A stretch of 64,000 bases of DNA from Winogradskyella bathintestinalis. GTDB lineage: Bacteria > Bacteroidota > Bacteroidia > Flavobacteriales > Flavobacteriaceae. Position 1 is the first letter of the stretch; each line of letters starts with the position of its first letter. Location of the stretch: contig NZ_JASDDK010000003.1 of the NCBI RefSeq assembly GCF_030407435.1, forward strand, positions 62,001 through 126,000, given 5' to 3'. The position numbers and the translations under genes were made by a program. Under the pieces are notes generated by a model. It was not told the origin of the DNA, made no database searches, and saw only the letters and a list, made by a program, of their open reading frames with translations. Below, one piece after another: positions 16,995-25,367 of the stretch.

Positions 16995-18902
16995 ATGAGT
17001 AATTACCACATCAAACAGTTTGAAGAATATTTTCAAGTTTATAGAAAATCAGTACGAAATCCAGAACAGTTTTGGGAAGAAATAGCCGAAGAACATTTTG
17101 TATGGAAAAAGAAATGGTCTAACGTATTAAGCTATGATTTTAAGAAAGCTGAATTCAAATGGTTCGAAGGTGCCAAACTTAATATCACCGAAAATTGCAT
17201 AGATAGACATTTACATACCAGAGGAAATAAAACAGCACTTTTATTTGAGCCAAATAATCCTAATGAGTCGGCAGAGCATATTTCGTACAAACAATTGCAC
17301 GAGCGGGTTTGCAAATTTGCTAATGTCTTAAAAGATAAAGGCATTAAAAAGGGAGATGTAGTTTGTATTTATTTACCTATGATTCCAGAATTGGCTATTT
17401 CAGTTTTGGCTTGTGCTCGTATTGGTGCGATTCATTCTGTGGTGTTTGCTGGATTTTCTTCAACAGCTGTTTCCTCTCGAATCAACGACTGTAATGCCAA
17501 GATAATCATTACCTCAGACGGTTCATATCGCGGTTCAAAGACAATTGATTTAAAAGGCATCGTCGATGAAGCGTTAGAACATACTCCAGGGATTGAATCT
17601 GTTTTGGTCGCTAAACGTATTGATTCAGAAATTAACATGAAAGAAGGTCGAGATCATTGGTTAACACCGCTTTTAGAAGAAGCGTATTCCGATTGTGTTG
17701 CAGAAGTTATGGATGCTGAAGATCCATTATTTATTTTATATACCTCTGGTTCTACGGGGAAACCAAAAGGAATGGTTCATACCGTGGGAGGCTATATGGT
17801 ATACACGGCTTATACGTTTAAAAACGTCTTTCAATATCGTGAAGATGATATATATTGGTGTACGGCAGATATTGGTTGGATTACAGGTCATAGCTACATT
17901 GTTTATGGGCCTTTGGTAAATGGAGCCACTTCGGTAATGTTTGAAGGTGTGCCGAGTTATCCGGATTATGGACGTTTCTGGGACATTGTAGAAAAAAATA
18001 AAATTACACAGTTTTACACCGCTCCAACGGCGATTAGAGCCTTGGCAAAACAAGGTGCTGAATTTGTTGAAAAATATGATTTATCCTCATTAAAAGTTTT
18101 AGGCTCTGTAGGAGAGCCAATAAATGAAGAAGCTTGGCATTGGTACGATGAAAACGTCGGTAAGAAGAAAAGCCCTATTGTAGATACGTGGTGGCAAACC
18201 GAAACAGGCGGTATTATGATTACACCTATTCCGTTTTCTACACCGACGAAACCAACGTATGCAACTTTGCCATTTATTGGAGTGCAACCGGCCTTAATGG
18301 ACGAAAACTCACAGGAATTAAAAGGCAATCAAGTAGAAGGCCGATTATGTATAAAATTCCCTTGGCCAGGTATGGCGAGAACTATTTGGGGAAATCATCA
18401 ACGTTATATTGATACCTATTTTTCGGCTTACGATAATATGTATTTTACAGGAGATGGAGCATTGCGAGACGAAGTAGGTTATTACAGAATTACGGGTCGA
18501 GTAGATGATGTCATTATTGTATCTGGACATAATTTAGGAACTGCACCTATTGAAGATGTTATTAATGAGCATCCTGCAATTTCAGAATCTGCCATTGTAG
18601 GGTTCCCGCACGAGGTTAAAGGCAACGCTTTGTATGGTTATGTAACGTTAAAAGATGTAGGTGAAAGTAGAAACCACGATAATCTTAGAAAGGAAATTAA
18701 TCAACTCATTACAGATCGTATTGGTCCGATTGCCAAGCTCGATAAAATTCAATTTACAGAAGGTCTGCCAAAAACAAGATCTGGTAAAATAATGCGTCGT
18801 ATTTTACGGAAAATTGCGGCAAATGAAACCGATCAATTGGGAGATACAAGTACACTTTTAAATCCTGAAGTAGTTCAAGATATCATGGATAATGTGTTGT
18901 AA
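16995..18902 (+). CDS. acs: Acetyl-coenzyme A synthetase
   Basis: AMP-forming acetate-CoA ligase that activates acetate through acetyl-AMP. The 635-residue length is normal. Blocks include the P-loop-like YTSGSTGKPKGMVHT (about residues 249-263), WWQTETGG in the acyl-adenylate site, YFTGDGA and GRVDDVIIVSGHNLGT at the hinge. The C-terminal TRSGKIMRR holds Lys598, the lysine whose acetylation shuts the enzyme off and which CobB sirtuins can restore. A sirtuin gene is in this window, although its YxxR pair points to succinyl/malonyl preference. Acs feeds the glyoxylate shunt encoded at 23.7-27.0 kb. Confidence 0.96.
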   Translation: MSNYHIKQFEEYFQVYRKSVRNPEQFWEEIAEEHFVWKKKWSNVLSYDFKKAEFKWFEGAKLNITENCIDRHLHTRGNKTALLFEPNNPNESAEHISYKQLHERVCKFANVLKDKGIKKGDVVCIYLPMIPELAISVLACARIGAIHSVVFAGFSSTAVSSRINDCNAKIIITSDGSYRGSKTIDLKGIVDEALEHTPGIESVLVAKRIDSEINMKEGRDHWLTPLLEEAYSDCVAEVMDAEDPLFILYTSGSTGKPKGMVHTVGGYMVYTAYTFKNVFQYREDDIYWCTADIGWITGHSYIVYGPLVNGATSVMFEGVPSYPDYGRFWDIVEKNKITQFYTAPTAIRALAKQGAEFVEKYDLSSLKVLGSVGEPINEEAWHWYDENVGKKKSPIVDTWWQTETGGIMITPIPFSTPTKPTYATLPFIGVQPALMDENSQELKGNQVEGRLCIKFPWPGMARTIWGNHQRYIDTYFSAYDNMYFTGDGALRDEVGYYRITGRVDDVIIVSGHNLGTAPIEDVINEHPAISESAIVGFPHEVKGNALYGYVTLKDVGESRNHDNLRKEINQLITDRIGPIAKLDKIQFTEGLPKTRSGKIMRRILRKIAANETDQLGDTSTLLNPEVVQDIMDNVL

Positions 18903-18989
18903 GAAGTAAATATCCAAGTAAAGAAAAATACAAATTTCATAATCTTTAGATGCTTAGCGCTAATTGTGATTTCGCCCTGTAGAAATCTA

Positions 18990-19151
18990 TTAATTATCGT
19001 TTTTATTTGCCTGTTTGGCTTGGTCTACAATAGCCTTTAGCCTTGCCTTACGCTCAGCATCTTTAGATTTAATCTTATTCTTTTTTTGCGCAATTAGTTT
19101 GCTGTGTTTGGCTTTGTTAGCTGTGTTTTTCTCACGTCCTTTTTTTGCCAT
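18990..19151 (-). CDS. Small basic protein, unknown function
   Basis: A 53-residue Lys-rich protein beginning MAKKGREKNTANKAKHSK. The frame also contains an earlier ATG at 19196 that would add 15 residues, but the MAKKG start looks like the proper N-terminus, and similar short Lys-rich proteins are common in Flavobacteriaceae. The composition (Lys, Ala, Asn, Arg) suggests ribosome or RNA association; that is a guess from composition alone. It converges with acs and is divergent from the HAD gene. Confidence 0.6.
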   Translation of the reverse strand: MAKKGREKNTANKAKHSKLIAQKKNKIKSKDAERKARLKAIVDQAKQANKNDN

Positions 19152-19232
19152 TTTATAATATTTAATGGTTTTACGATAATAAGCGAGACATTTCAAAACG
19201 ATATTACCATTATATTAATAATGAGAATTCTC

Positions 19233-19264
19233 GTTGCAGTCGAAATAACACTTTACTATCTTCG
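19233..19264 (+). promoter_or_regulatory. Probable promoter of the HAD hydrolase gene
   Basis: TTG at 19233-19235, a 21-base spacer and TATCTTCG at 19257-19264 match the Bacteroidota pattern with one change in the -7 element. The start codon is 21 bases further on. Confidence 0.45.
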
Positions 19265-19284
19265 TGGCTAAATTAATATAATTT

Positions 19285-19947
19285 ATGCTAAAAGCTGTTT
19301 TATTCGATATGGATGGTGTAATCGTTGACACCGAGCCCTTACATCGAAAAGCCTATTATCAAATGTTTAATGATTTTAATATTGTTGTTGATGACACCCT
19401 TTACGAATCGTTTACAGGGCAATCTACAATCAATATTTGTAAGCGTTTAGTGGATCATTTTAACTTGAAAGATGCACCAGAGGCTTTAGTCAACATTAAA
19501 AGACAACACTTCAAATATTTATTTGAAAATGATTCTAGTTTGGTTTTAATTGATGGAGTTTTAGAACGAATTAAAGACTATCATGCCAATGGTTTAAAGT
19601 TAGTGGTGGCGTCTTCTGCTTCTATGCCAAATATAGAACGGATTTTTAATCGATTTGATTTGAATAAATATTTCATGGGAAAATTTAGCGGGGCAGATTT
19701 AGAAAAATCAAAACCACATCCAGAAATATTTATCAAAGCCGCCGCGCATACAGAATATAATAAATCTGAATGTATGGTTATTGAGGATTCTACCAATGGT
19801 ATTAAAGCTGCACATGCTGCAGGTATTTTTTGCGCTGGTTTTAAAAGCGAACATTCTACAGGTCAGGACTACACATTGGCTAATGTGGTGGTTTCTAATT
19901 TCGTACAGTTGGCTTATACAGAGGCCAATCATTTTTTTAAACATTAA
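19285..19947 (+). CDS. HAD-family phosphatase (beta-phosphoglucomutase-like)
   Basis: A 220-residue haloacid dehalogenase-type hydrolase. Motif I is LFDMDGVIVDTEPLH with nucleophile Asp8 and acid/base Asp10. Motif II is VVASSASMPN. Motif III is the Lys in KSKPHPEIFIKAA, and motif IV is VIEDSTNGIKAAHAAG. The alpha-helical cap (about residues 16-85) places it in subfamily I with phosphoglycolate phosphatase and beta-phosphoglucomutase. The specific substrate cannot be called. It lies 64 bases upstream of the alcohol dehydrogenase gene on the same strand. Confidence 0.88.
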   Translation: MLKAVLFDMDGVIVDTEPLHRKAYYQMFNDFNIVVDDTLYESFTGQSTINICKRLVDHFNLKDAPEALVNIKRQHFKYLFENDSSLVLIDGVLERIKDYHANGLKLVVASSASMPNIERIFNRFDLNKYFMGKFSGADLEKSKPHPEIFIKAAAHTEYNKSECMVIEDSTNGIKAAHAAGIFCAGFKSEHSTGQDYTLANVVVSNFVQLAYTEANHFFKH

Positions 19948-20011
19948 ACATATCCAAACATGATTTGATTTGCTTTTTTCTTAACTTTAAAGAAATAGAA
20001 AATTTAAAATT

Positions 20012-21016
20012 ATGGAAGTCAATGCATTTGCGGCAAAAAAGGCTGGCGAAGATTTAGAGAAATTCAATTATAACTTACCGGTAATTGGCAAAGAACACGT
20101 CGATATTAAAGTCCATTATTGTGGCTTGTGCCATAGTGATTTAAGTATGGTTAATAATGATTGGGGGAATTCGAAGTTTCCACTTGTTCCTGGTCATGAG
20201 ATTGTCGGTGAAGTTGTCGCTTTAGGTGATGAGGTTAAAGGACTGAAAAAAGGAGACAAAGTTGGTTTAGGCTGGTTTTCAGAATCTTGTATGCATTGTG
20301 ATCAATGTATGGACGGGAAACAGCATTTATGTAGTGATTCAGAAGGCACCATTGTTGGTCGCCATGGCGGATTTGCAGATCATGTAAGAGGGCATTGGTC
20401 TTGGGTAACTAAATTACCAGATGGTATTGATATGTCTAAAGCTGGCCCACTGTTCTGCGGTGGCATTACGGTTTTTAATCCAATTGTACTATCTGGCGTG
20501 CAACCAACCGATAAAGTTGGAGTCATTGGTATTGGAGGCTTGGGCCACATGGCCTTAAAATTTTTAAAAGCGTGGGGTTGTGAAGTTACAGCGTTTACAT
20601 CTAACAAAGATAAAACAGAAGCCTTAAAGAAAATGGGCGCACATAATGTTGTGGATTCTACGGATTCTAAAGAATTGGAAAGTATAGCAGGTTCGTTAGA
20701 TTTTATTTTGAACACTACTAATGTGAAACTCGATTGGGTTGCATTTTTAACCACCTTAGCACCACAGGGAAAATTGCATACGGTTGGTGCTGTTTTAGAG
20801 CCCATGGAAATTCCTGCTTTTAGTATGATTAGCGGTGAAAAATCCGTTGGGGGAAGTCCACTCGGAAGTATAGCCTTAACAAGAAAGATGTTAGATTTCT
20901 GTGTAAGGCATGATATTTATCCAGCTGTTGAAGAATTTAAAATGGAAGATGTCAACAAAGCTATTAAGCATTTACATGATGGAAAAGCAAGATTTAGAGT
21001 AGTGTTGAAAGCTTAA
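20012..21016 (+). CDS. Zinc-dependent alcohol dehydrogenase (YahK/cinnamyl-alcohol type)
   Basis: A medium-chain, NADP(H)-type alcohol dehydrogenase of 334 residues. Catalytic zinc ligands are Cys40 and His62 (GHEIVGE). The structural zinc is held by Cys93, Cys96, Cys99 and Cys107. The nucleotide motif is VGVIGIGGLGHMALKFLK. The overall pattern fits the YahK/AdhC aldehyde-reductase branch, which reduces a wide range of aldehydes, rather than ethanol-specific ADH. Being near the aldehyde dehydrogenase and acs, it may take part in alcohol-aldehyde exchange. A strong terminator follows. Confidence 0.92.
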   Translation: MEVNAFAAKKAGEDLEKFNYNLPVIGKEHVDIKVHYCGLCHSDLSMVNNDWGNSKFPLVPGHEIVGEVVALGDEVKGLKKGDKVGLGWFSESCMHCDQCMDGKQHLCSDSEGTIVGRHGGFADHVRGHWSWVTKLPDGIDMSKAGPLFCGGITVFNPIVLSGVQPTDKVGVIGIGGLGHMALKFLKAWGCEVTAFTSNKDKTEALKKMGAHNVVDSTDSKELESIAGSLDFILNTTNVKLDWVAFLTTLAPQGKLHTVGAVLEPMEIPAFSMISGEKSVGGSPLGSIALTRKMLDFCVRHDIYPAVEEFKMEDVNKAIKHLHDGKARFRVVLKA

Positions 21017-21147
21017 AATGGAATGCGTTAACCTATGAATGGATTCGAATAATTTTACCTGATGATTTGATGTAATTTTATATCATCTTCAGAAATAATG
21101 ATTTGAAAAAATATCGATAGTTGGTAGAATCGATAGGTTGATGGTTG

Positions 21148-21181
21148 AAAAGCGTCTCTAAAGTATTGGAGACGCTTTTTT
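21148..21181 (+). terminator. Rho-independent terminator between ADH and esterase genes
   Basis: A perfect 11-bp stem (21148-21158 with 21169-21179) has a 10-base loop and continues into a T-run. It ends about 25 bases before the next start codon. Confidence 0.9.
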
Positions 21182-21205
21182 AATGTTTATACTAAACTAT
21201 ATAAA

Positions 21206-22030
21206 ATGACAAAAAATTATTCATTACTAATATTGGCTGCATTATTTTGTGTGAGTTGTGCTTCAAAAAAGTATAAGGATATTCCTTATCAAGACAACGA
21301 GACTGTCAACAATTCACATCAACTCAATGTATTTAAACCTCGAAATTCAAGTATTAAAAAGCAACCTGTTGTCATTTTTGTGCATGGAGGTTATTGGACC
21401 GAAGGAGATAAGGATATTTACGGTTTTCTCGGTCGAAATTTTGCGAAGAATGATATCGTCACAGTTATTCCGTCATACACTTTGAGTCCAAATGGAAACT
21501 ATAATACTATGGCGCATAATGTTGTAGAAGCCTTAAAATGGACAGAAAATAATATTGAATCATTCGGTGGTAATTCAGAACAAATATATTTAATGGGCCA
21601 CTCCGCTGGTGGACATTTAATTGCGCTTGTAACCACTAATCCAAAATATTCTGAAGATACAAATTCCGTAAAGGGAGTAATTCTTAATGATGCAGCCGGT
21701 CTAGATATGTATTCTTATTTGCAGAAAAACCCACCAACTACGGAGTATCATTACCTAACTACTTGGACTAAAGATCCGAAATTATGGAAAGATGCATCTC
21801 CGTTATATTTTATGACTGACAAGATGCCTCCTTTTTTAATATATGTAGGTCAGAAAACATATGAATCCATTAAAACCCAAAACGCAAAATTTGTCGAAAA
21901 ATTAAAAAATTATCAACCAAATGTTGAAGCGATCTACTTGGATAAAAAACATGTGCCAATGATGTCTCAGTTTTTTTGGCCTTGGAATGATCGTTATGAT
22001 GAAATTTCAGCGTTTATAAATAAGAATTAA
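21206..22030 (+). CDS. Alpha/beta-hydrolase lipoprotein (esterase-like)
   Basis: A 274-residue lipoprotein with the lipobox FCVSC near residue 18. The mature part is an alpha/beta-hydrolase of the carboxylesterase/BD-FAE type. It has the oxyanion motif HGGYW (about residues 60-64), nucleophile elbow GHSAGG (about 131-136), and a late His in KKHVPMM. The substrate is unknown; carbohydrate ester or lipid ester are possible. It stands alone between two terminators or convergent genes. Confidence 0.87.
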   Translation: MTKNYSLLILAALFCVSCASKKYKDIPYQDNETVNNSHQLNVFKPRNSSIKKQPVVIFVHGGYWTEGDKDIYGFLGRNFAKNDIVTVIPSYTLSPNGNYNTMAHNVVEALKWTENNIESFGGNSEQIYLMGHSAGGHLIALVTTNPKYSEDTNSVKGVILNDAAGLDMYSYLQKNPPTTEYHYLTTWTKDPKLWKDASPLYFMTDKMPPFLIYVGQKTYESIKTQNAKFVEKLKNYQPNVEAIYLDKKHVPMMSQFFWPWNDRYDEISAFINKN

Positions 22031-22085
22031 TTTATTCGAATTTTGTTATTAAGTTATCCTGCCTAATCACAATCAATGTTAAGTT

Positions 22086-23564
22086 TTAATTGCTGAATTT
22101 TTCCTGTAAATTACGCACCACATCAGCAATTTTTTCATCCTTTTGCTTCGATAGAATAATTTTTGGCTCTACTTGTCTAACATCGCAATTCTGTATAGTA
22201 CAACGCTCACAAGTTACACCAACTTGAGTGGTAGGTAAAGATTTACTTTTGGCAAACCCCACCTTTCTATTAAATTGATTGTTGATTTGAATTCCAATAC
22301 TGACACTTCTATAACTCTCAGCTACAAATGGATCTGCTGTCGCAGAAGACAATACTAAATAGCTTTTCGCTTCATTTGGATAGTTAGAAATCTGAATTCC
22401 AAACTCGTGAGATTTGTTAGATTTACAGAGGTCTTGTATAACTTTTAGGGATATCCATCGTCTGCAATAGTGTTCATTAGTCTCATTGGCATGCGGAGAT
22501 TGTTGTTTGGATAGATGCAATTCTTTATTCAATTTAAAATTTGAACTATTTTTTTTGTGAGAAAACCTTAAAAAGAATAGGCTCTTTAAGTTGAAATCTT
22601 TTGGTAATATATTAGTCATCCTTTGGTAAATGGATTCAGGGGATGCATTGTAGTTGTTTATAATGTGTTCAAAATCAGTATTTCTGAACGATTTTTTAGA
22701 GAATAACGATTTTAAATCGGCAACCAATCTAGCTCTTGGAATAATTAATGCACCAGCAAAATATGACGCGTAGAAATTATTGAGAACCTGATCAAAGTTT
22801 TCAAATTTAATCCAAGAAAAGGTGTAAAGTCGTTCACTGATATCTAAATAGTTATAAGCAATTTCTTTAGCATAAATAAAAGTTTTTTGCGCATCGTCAA
22901 TATGTTTTGCTAATAACAGTGTTTTCGTTTTAGGCACGAAAACCGAACGTAAATTATCTAAAGCAGTGTGTGATTCTAATTCAGAGGTATTAATTGTGTA
23001 ACCGTATTCTTCAACCAAAATCTCTTCGAGTTCTTTAGAATGAAGTGGTTGTGTTAAATCCACTTGATAGGTTTTTGCAACAGCAATAACGGCTTGTTCC
23101 AAATGATTAAAATAATTATTATTAGCTTCCTGAAAAGACCGTACCGAAGCTAAATAAAAACTTTCTTTACTAAAACTATAATTTTTGGCAATCTCAATAA
23201 TGGTACTTATAAACGCGGTTACTTTTGAAGGAGCGTTCGATATGATGTCTATCATGGTACTTTCCTGAATCCCGAATAACTCTAACGGAATTTCCTTTAG
23301 CAATTTTGACTGTAAAATTTCACCAATAGGTGCTAAATTTTTATCCAATTTTAATGAAACCATTTCATCATAGGGTACATCTAAATGTTCAGATAAAGCA
23401 GCAATTTTGTCTGGCTTCGGATATTTTTTTCCCTTTTCAATTTCATTGAGATAGGATTTAGAAAGTCCAGATAATTTAGAAAGACCAAACAGCGAGAGCT
23501 CTCTGTCTGTGCGGATTTGTTTAAGTTTTAATCCAAATATTAGTTTAATATAGTCTTGTTCCAT
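22086..23564 (-). CDS. RamB/ScfR-type transcriptional regulator (XRE helix-turn-helix plus pseudo-ImmA/IrrE)
   Basis: A 492-residue regulator with an N-terminal XRE helix-turn-helix (about residues 8-62, LSLFGLSKLSGLSKSYLNEIE). A long middle domain resembles the ImmA/IrrE fold of short-chain-fatty-acyl regulators, but the metal-binding HExxH is degenerate (KEIAYN). The C-terminal module has CERCTIQNC. In Actinobacteria, RamB of this family controls aceA, aceB and acs. Here the gene is divergent from aceB. I start at the ATG at 23564; a GTG at 23570 is also in frame. The predicted promoter lies so close that the mRNA could be nearly leaderless. Autoregulation is inferred. Confidence 0.88.
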   Translation of the reverse strand: MEQDYIKLIFGLKLKQIRTDRELSLFGLSKLSGLSKSYLNEIEKGKKYPKPDKIAALSEHLDVPYDEMVSLKLDKNLAPIGEILQSKLLKEIPLELFGIQESTMIDIISNAPSKVTAFISTIIEIAKNYSFSKESFYLASVRSFQEANNNYFNHLEQAVIAVAKTYQVDLTQPLHSKELEEILVEEYGYTINTSELESHTALDNLRSVFVPKTKTLLLAKHIDDAQKTFIYAKEIAYNYLDISERLYTFSWIKFENFDQVLNNFYASYFAGALIIPRARLVADLKSLFSKKSFRNTDFEHIINNYNASPESIYQRMTNILPKDFNLKSLFFLRFSHKKNSSNFKLNKELHLSKQQSPHANETNEHYCRRWISLKVIQDLCKSNKSHEFGIQISNYPNEAKSYLVLSSATADPFVAESYRSVSIGIQINNQFNRKVGFAKSKSLPTTQVGVTCERCTIQNCDVRQVEPKIILSKQKDEKIADVVRNLQEKFSN

Positions 23565-23569
23565 AATCA

Positions 23570-23577
23570 CAAATATA
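23570..23577 (-). promoter_or_regulatory. Predicted -7 element of the RamB/ScfR-like gene
   Basis: The minus strand reads TATATTTG, an exact match to TAnnTTTG. It lies only five bases before the ATG at 23564, implying a leader of very few bases. Confidence 0.6.
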
Positions 23578-23583
23578 CTATAA

Positions 23584-23632
23584 TTTGCGAACTTATATTT
23601 TTAGCGAAATATAATATTTAGCGAACGTTCGC
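23584..23632. promoter_or_regulatory. Putative operator: three GCGAA repeats at 17-bp spacing ending in a perfect palindrome
   Basis: On the plus strand GCGAA occurs at 23587, 23604 and 23621, exactly 17 bases apart. The preceding bases (TTT, TTA, TTA) are alike too. The third site is part of the perfect 12-base palindrome GCGAACGTTCGC (23621-23632). The array fills the gap between divergent aceB and the RamB/ScfR-like gene. The first site (TTTGCGAACTT) resembles, as I recall it, the inverse of the RamB box. Confidence 0.65.
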
Positions 23633-23663
23633 TTGTGTTTTTGAAAAATAGGTTGTAACATTG
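23633..23663 (+). promoter_or_regulatory. Probable aceB promoter
   Basis: TTG at 23633-23635, a 20-base spacer and TAACATTG at 23656-23663 fit the Bacteroidota promoter with one change in the -7 element. The -33 TTG touches the end of the palindrome at 23632, placing the operator directly upstream. Confidence 0.55.
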
Positions 23664-23683
23664 TTTTATCAAAATACATCAAT

Positions 23684-25276
23684 ATGGAAATTACAGCACA
23701 ACAAAAAATGAAATTCGCTCCAGAGGTGGCCGATTTTTATCCAGCACTTTTAACTGAAGATGCCCTCAAGTTTCTTTCAATATTACAAGAGAACTTTAAT
23801 GCAACGCGTTTAGAGTTATTAAATCGACGCGAAATGGAACAATCCGTTTTTGATAAAGGTGTTTTTCCGTCGTTCCCAGCAGAAACGAAATCCATTAGGG
23901 AGTCAGATTGGGTTGCAGCAGAAATTCCACAAGATTTATTAGATCGTCGTGTGGAGATTACAGGACCTGTAAATCGAAAAATGGTGATTAATGCTTTAAA
24001 TTCTGGTGCAAAAACTTTTATGGCAGATTTTGAGGATAGTAATGCGCCAAGTTGGAAAAACAGTTTAGAGGGGCAACAAAATTTAAAGGACGCTAACGAA
24101 CGAACTATTGAACTCATAGATGAAGCACGCGGAAAACATTATAAACTCAACGACGAAACGGCTGTGCTTTTAGTGAGACCAAGAGGTTTGCATTTAAACG
24201 AGCGGCATCTGTTAATAGATGGGCAGGAAATGTCTGGAAGTTTGTTCGATTTTGGACTATATGTGTTTCACAATTCTAAACCCTTAATGGATAAAAACTC
24301 TGCGCCATATTTCTACTTGCCAAAGTTAGAACACTATTTGGAAGCACGCTGGTGGAATGCAGTTTTTGAGTTTGCTCAAAATTATTTAGAAATTCCCAAC
24401 GGCACTTTTAAAGCGACATTACTTATAGAAACAATTACAGCAAGTTTTCAATTAGATGAATTTATTTATGAACTGAAAGAACACATTGTTGGCTTAAACT
24501 GTGGCCGATGGGATTATATTTTTTCATACATCAAGAAATTTAGAAATCATGATGGATTCATAGTGCCAAATCGCGACCAAGTGACCATGGAAACCCCGTT
24601 TATGGCCGCGTATTCTAATTTGGTTATTCAGCGATGTCACAAACGAGGAATTCATGCTATGGGAGGAATGGCAGCACAAATTCCAATTAAAAATAATCAT
24701 GAAGCTAACAAAGCAGCACTGGAGAAAGTAAGGATTGATAAAGAGCGTGAAGCAAAAAATGGACACGATGGTACTTGGGTGGCGCATCCTGCTTTGGTTA
24801 GCGTAGCAATGAGCGAATTTGATAAATATATGCCCACGCCAAATCAAATTTTTAATAAGCGTGAAGATCTAACAGTAACAGAGGCGGATTTAGTGGAATT
24901 GCCACAAGGTACCATTTCAGAAAAAGGCATTCGAAAAAATATGAACGTCGGAATTTTATATCTCGAAGCTTGGTTAAGAGGTTATGGAGCGGTTGCACTT
25001 TATAATTTAATGGAAGATGCCGCAACAGCAGAAATATCTAGAACCCAAATCTGGCAATGGTTAAAGAATGAAGCCTTTTTAAATGATGGGAGAATTTTCA
25101 ATAAAGCTTTATTTGACACCTTGTTTAAAGATGAAGTTGAAAAAATTACAACCGAAATAGGAGAGGGCAAGATTAAAAACACCAAATTCTCAGAAGCGAT
25201 TGCGCTCTTTAAGAGATTGGTGACCCAAAGAGAATTTGAAGAATTCTTAACGCTTTCCGCATATCAATATATTTAA
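23684..25276 (+). CDS. aceB: Malate synthase A
   Basis: Condenses glyoxylate with acetyl-CoA to malate, the second step of the glyoxylate shunt. The 530-residue length is that of the A-type enzyme. Family blocks include MADFEDSNAPSW (around residue 113-124), LVRPRGLHLNERHL, the substrate-site LLIETITASFQLDEFIYEL, and LNCGRWDYIFSYIKKF, which holds the metal-site region. It lies 91 bases upstream of aceA in the same direction, so the two form an aceBA unit controlled from the operator array in front of aceB. Confidence 0.96.
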   Translation: MEITAQQKMKFAPEVADFYPALLTEDALKFLSILQENFNATRLELLNRREMEQSVFDKGVFPSFPAETKSIRESDWVAAEIPQDLLDRRVEITGPVNRKMVINALNSGAKTFMADFEDSNAPSWKNSLEGQQNLKDANERTIELIDEARGKHYKLNDETAVLLVRPRGLHLNERHLLIDGQEMSGSLFDFGLYVFHNSKPLMDKNSAPYFYLPKLEHYLEARWWNAVFEFAQNYLEIPNGTFKATLLIETITASFQLDEFIYELKEHIVGLNCGRWDYIFSYIKKFRNHDGFIVPNRDQVTMETPFMAAYSNLVIQRCHKRGIHAMGGMAAQIPIKNNHEANKAALEKVRIDKEREAKNGHDGTWVAHPALVSVAMSEFDKYMPTPNQIFNKREDLTVTEADLVELPQGTISEKGIRKNMNVGILYLEAWLRGYGAVALYNLMEDAATAEISRTQIWQWLKNEAFLNDGRIFNKALFDTLFKDEVEKITTEIGEGKIKNTKFSEAIALFKRLVTQREFEEFLTLSAYQYI

Positions 25277-25290
25277 TATTTAAAAAAAAT

Positions 25291-25321
25291 GTCTCGCAAC
25301 TACTGGAATAGATTACGAGAC
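25291..25321 (+). promoter_or_regulatory. Hairpin between aceB and aceA
   Basis: GTCTCG at 25291 pairs with CGAGAC ending at 25321, extending to a 9-bp stem with one mismatch and a 13-base loop. No T-run follows, so it is not a clear terminator. It could protect or separate the aceA message, giving unequal expression of the two genes. Confidence 0.45.
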
Positions 25322-25367
25322 CTAACTATCAAAATTTGGAATAAACATTAATAATCAAAACAAAATT

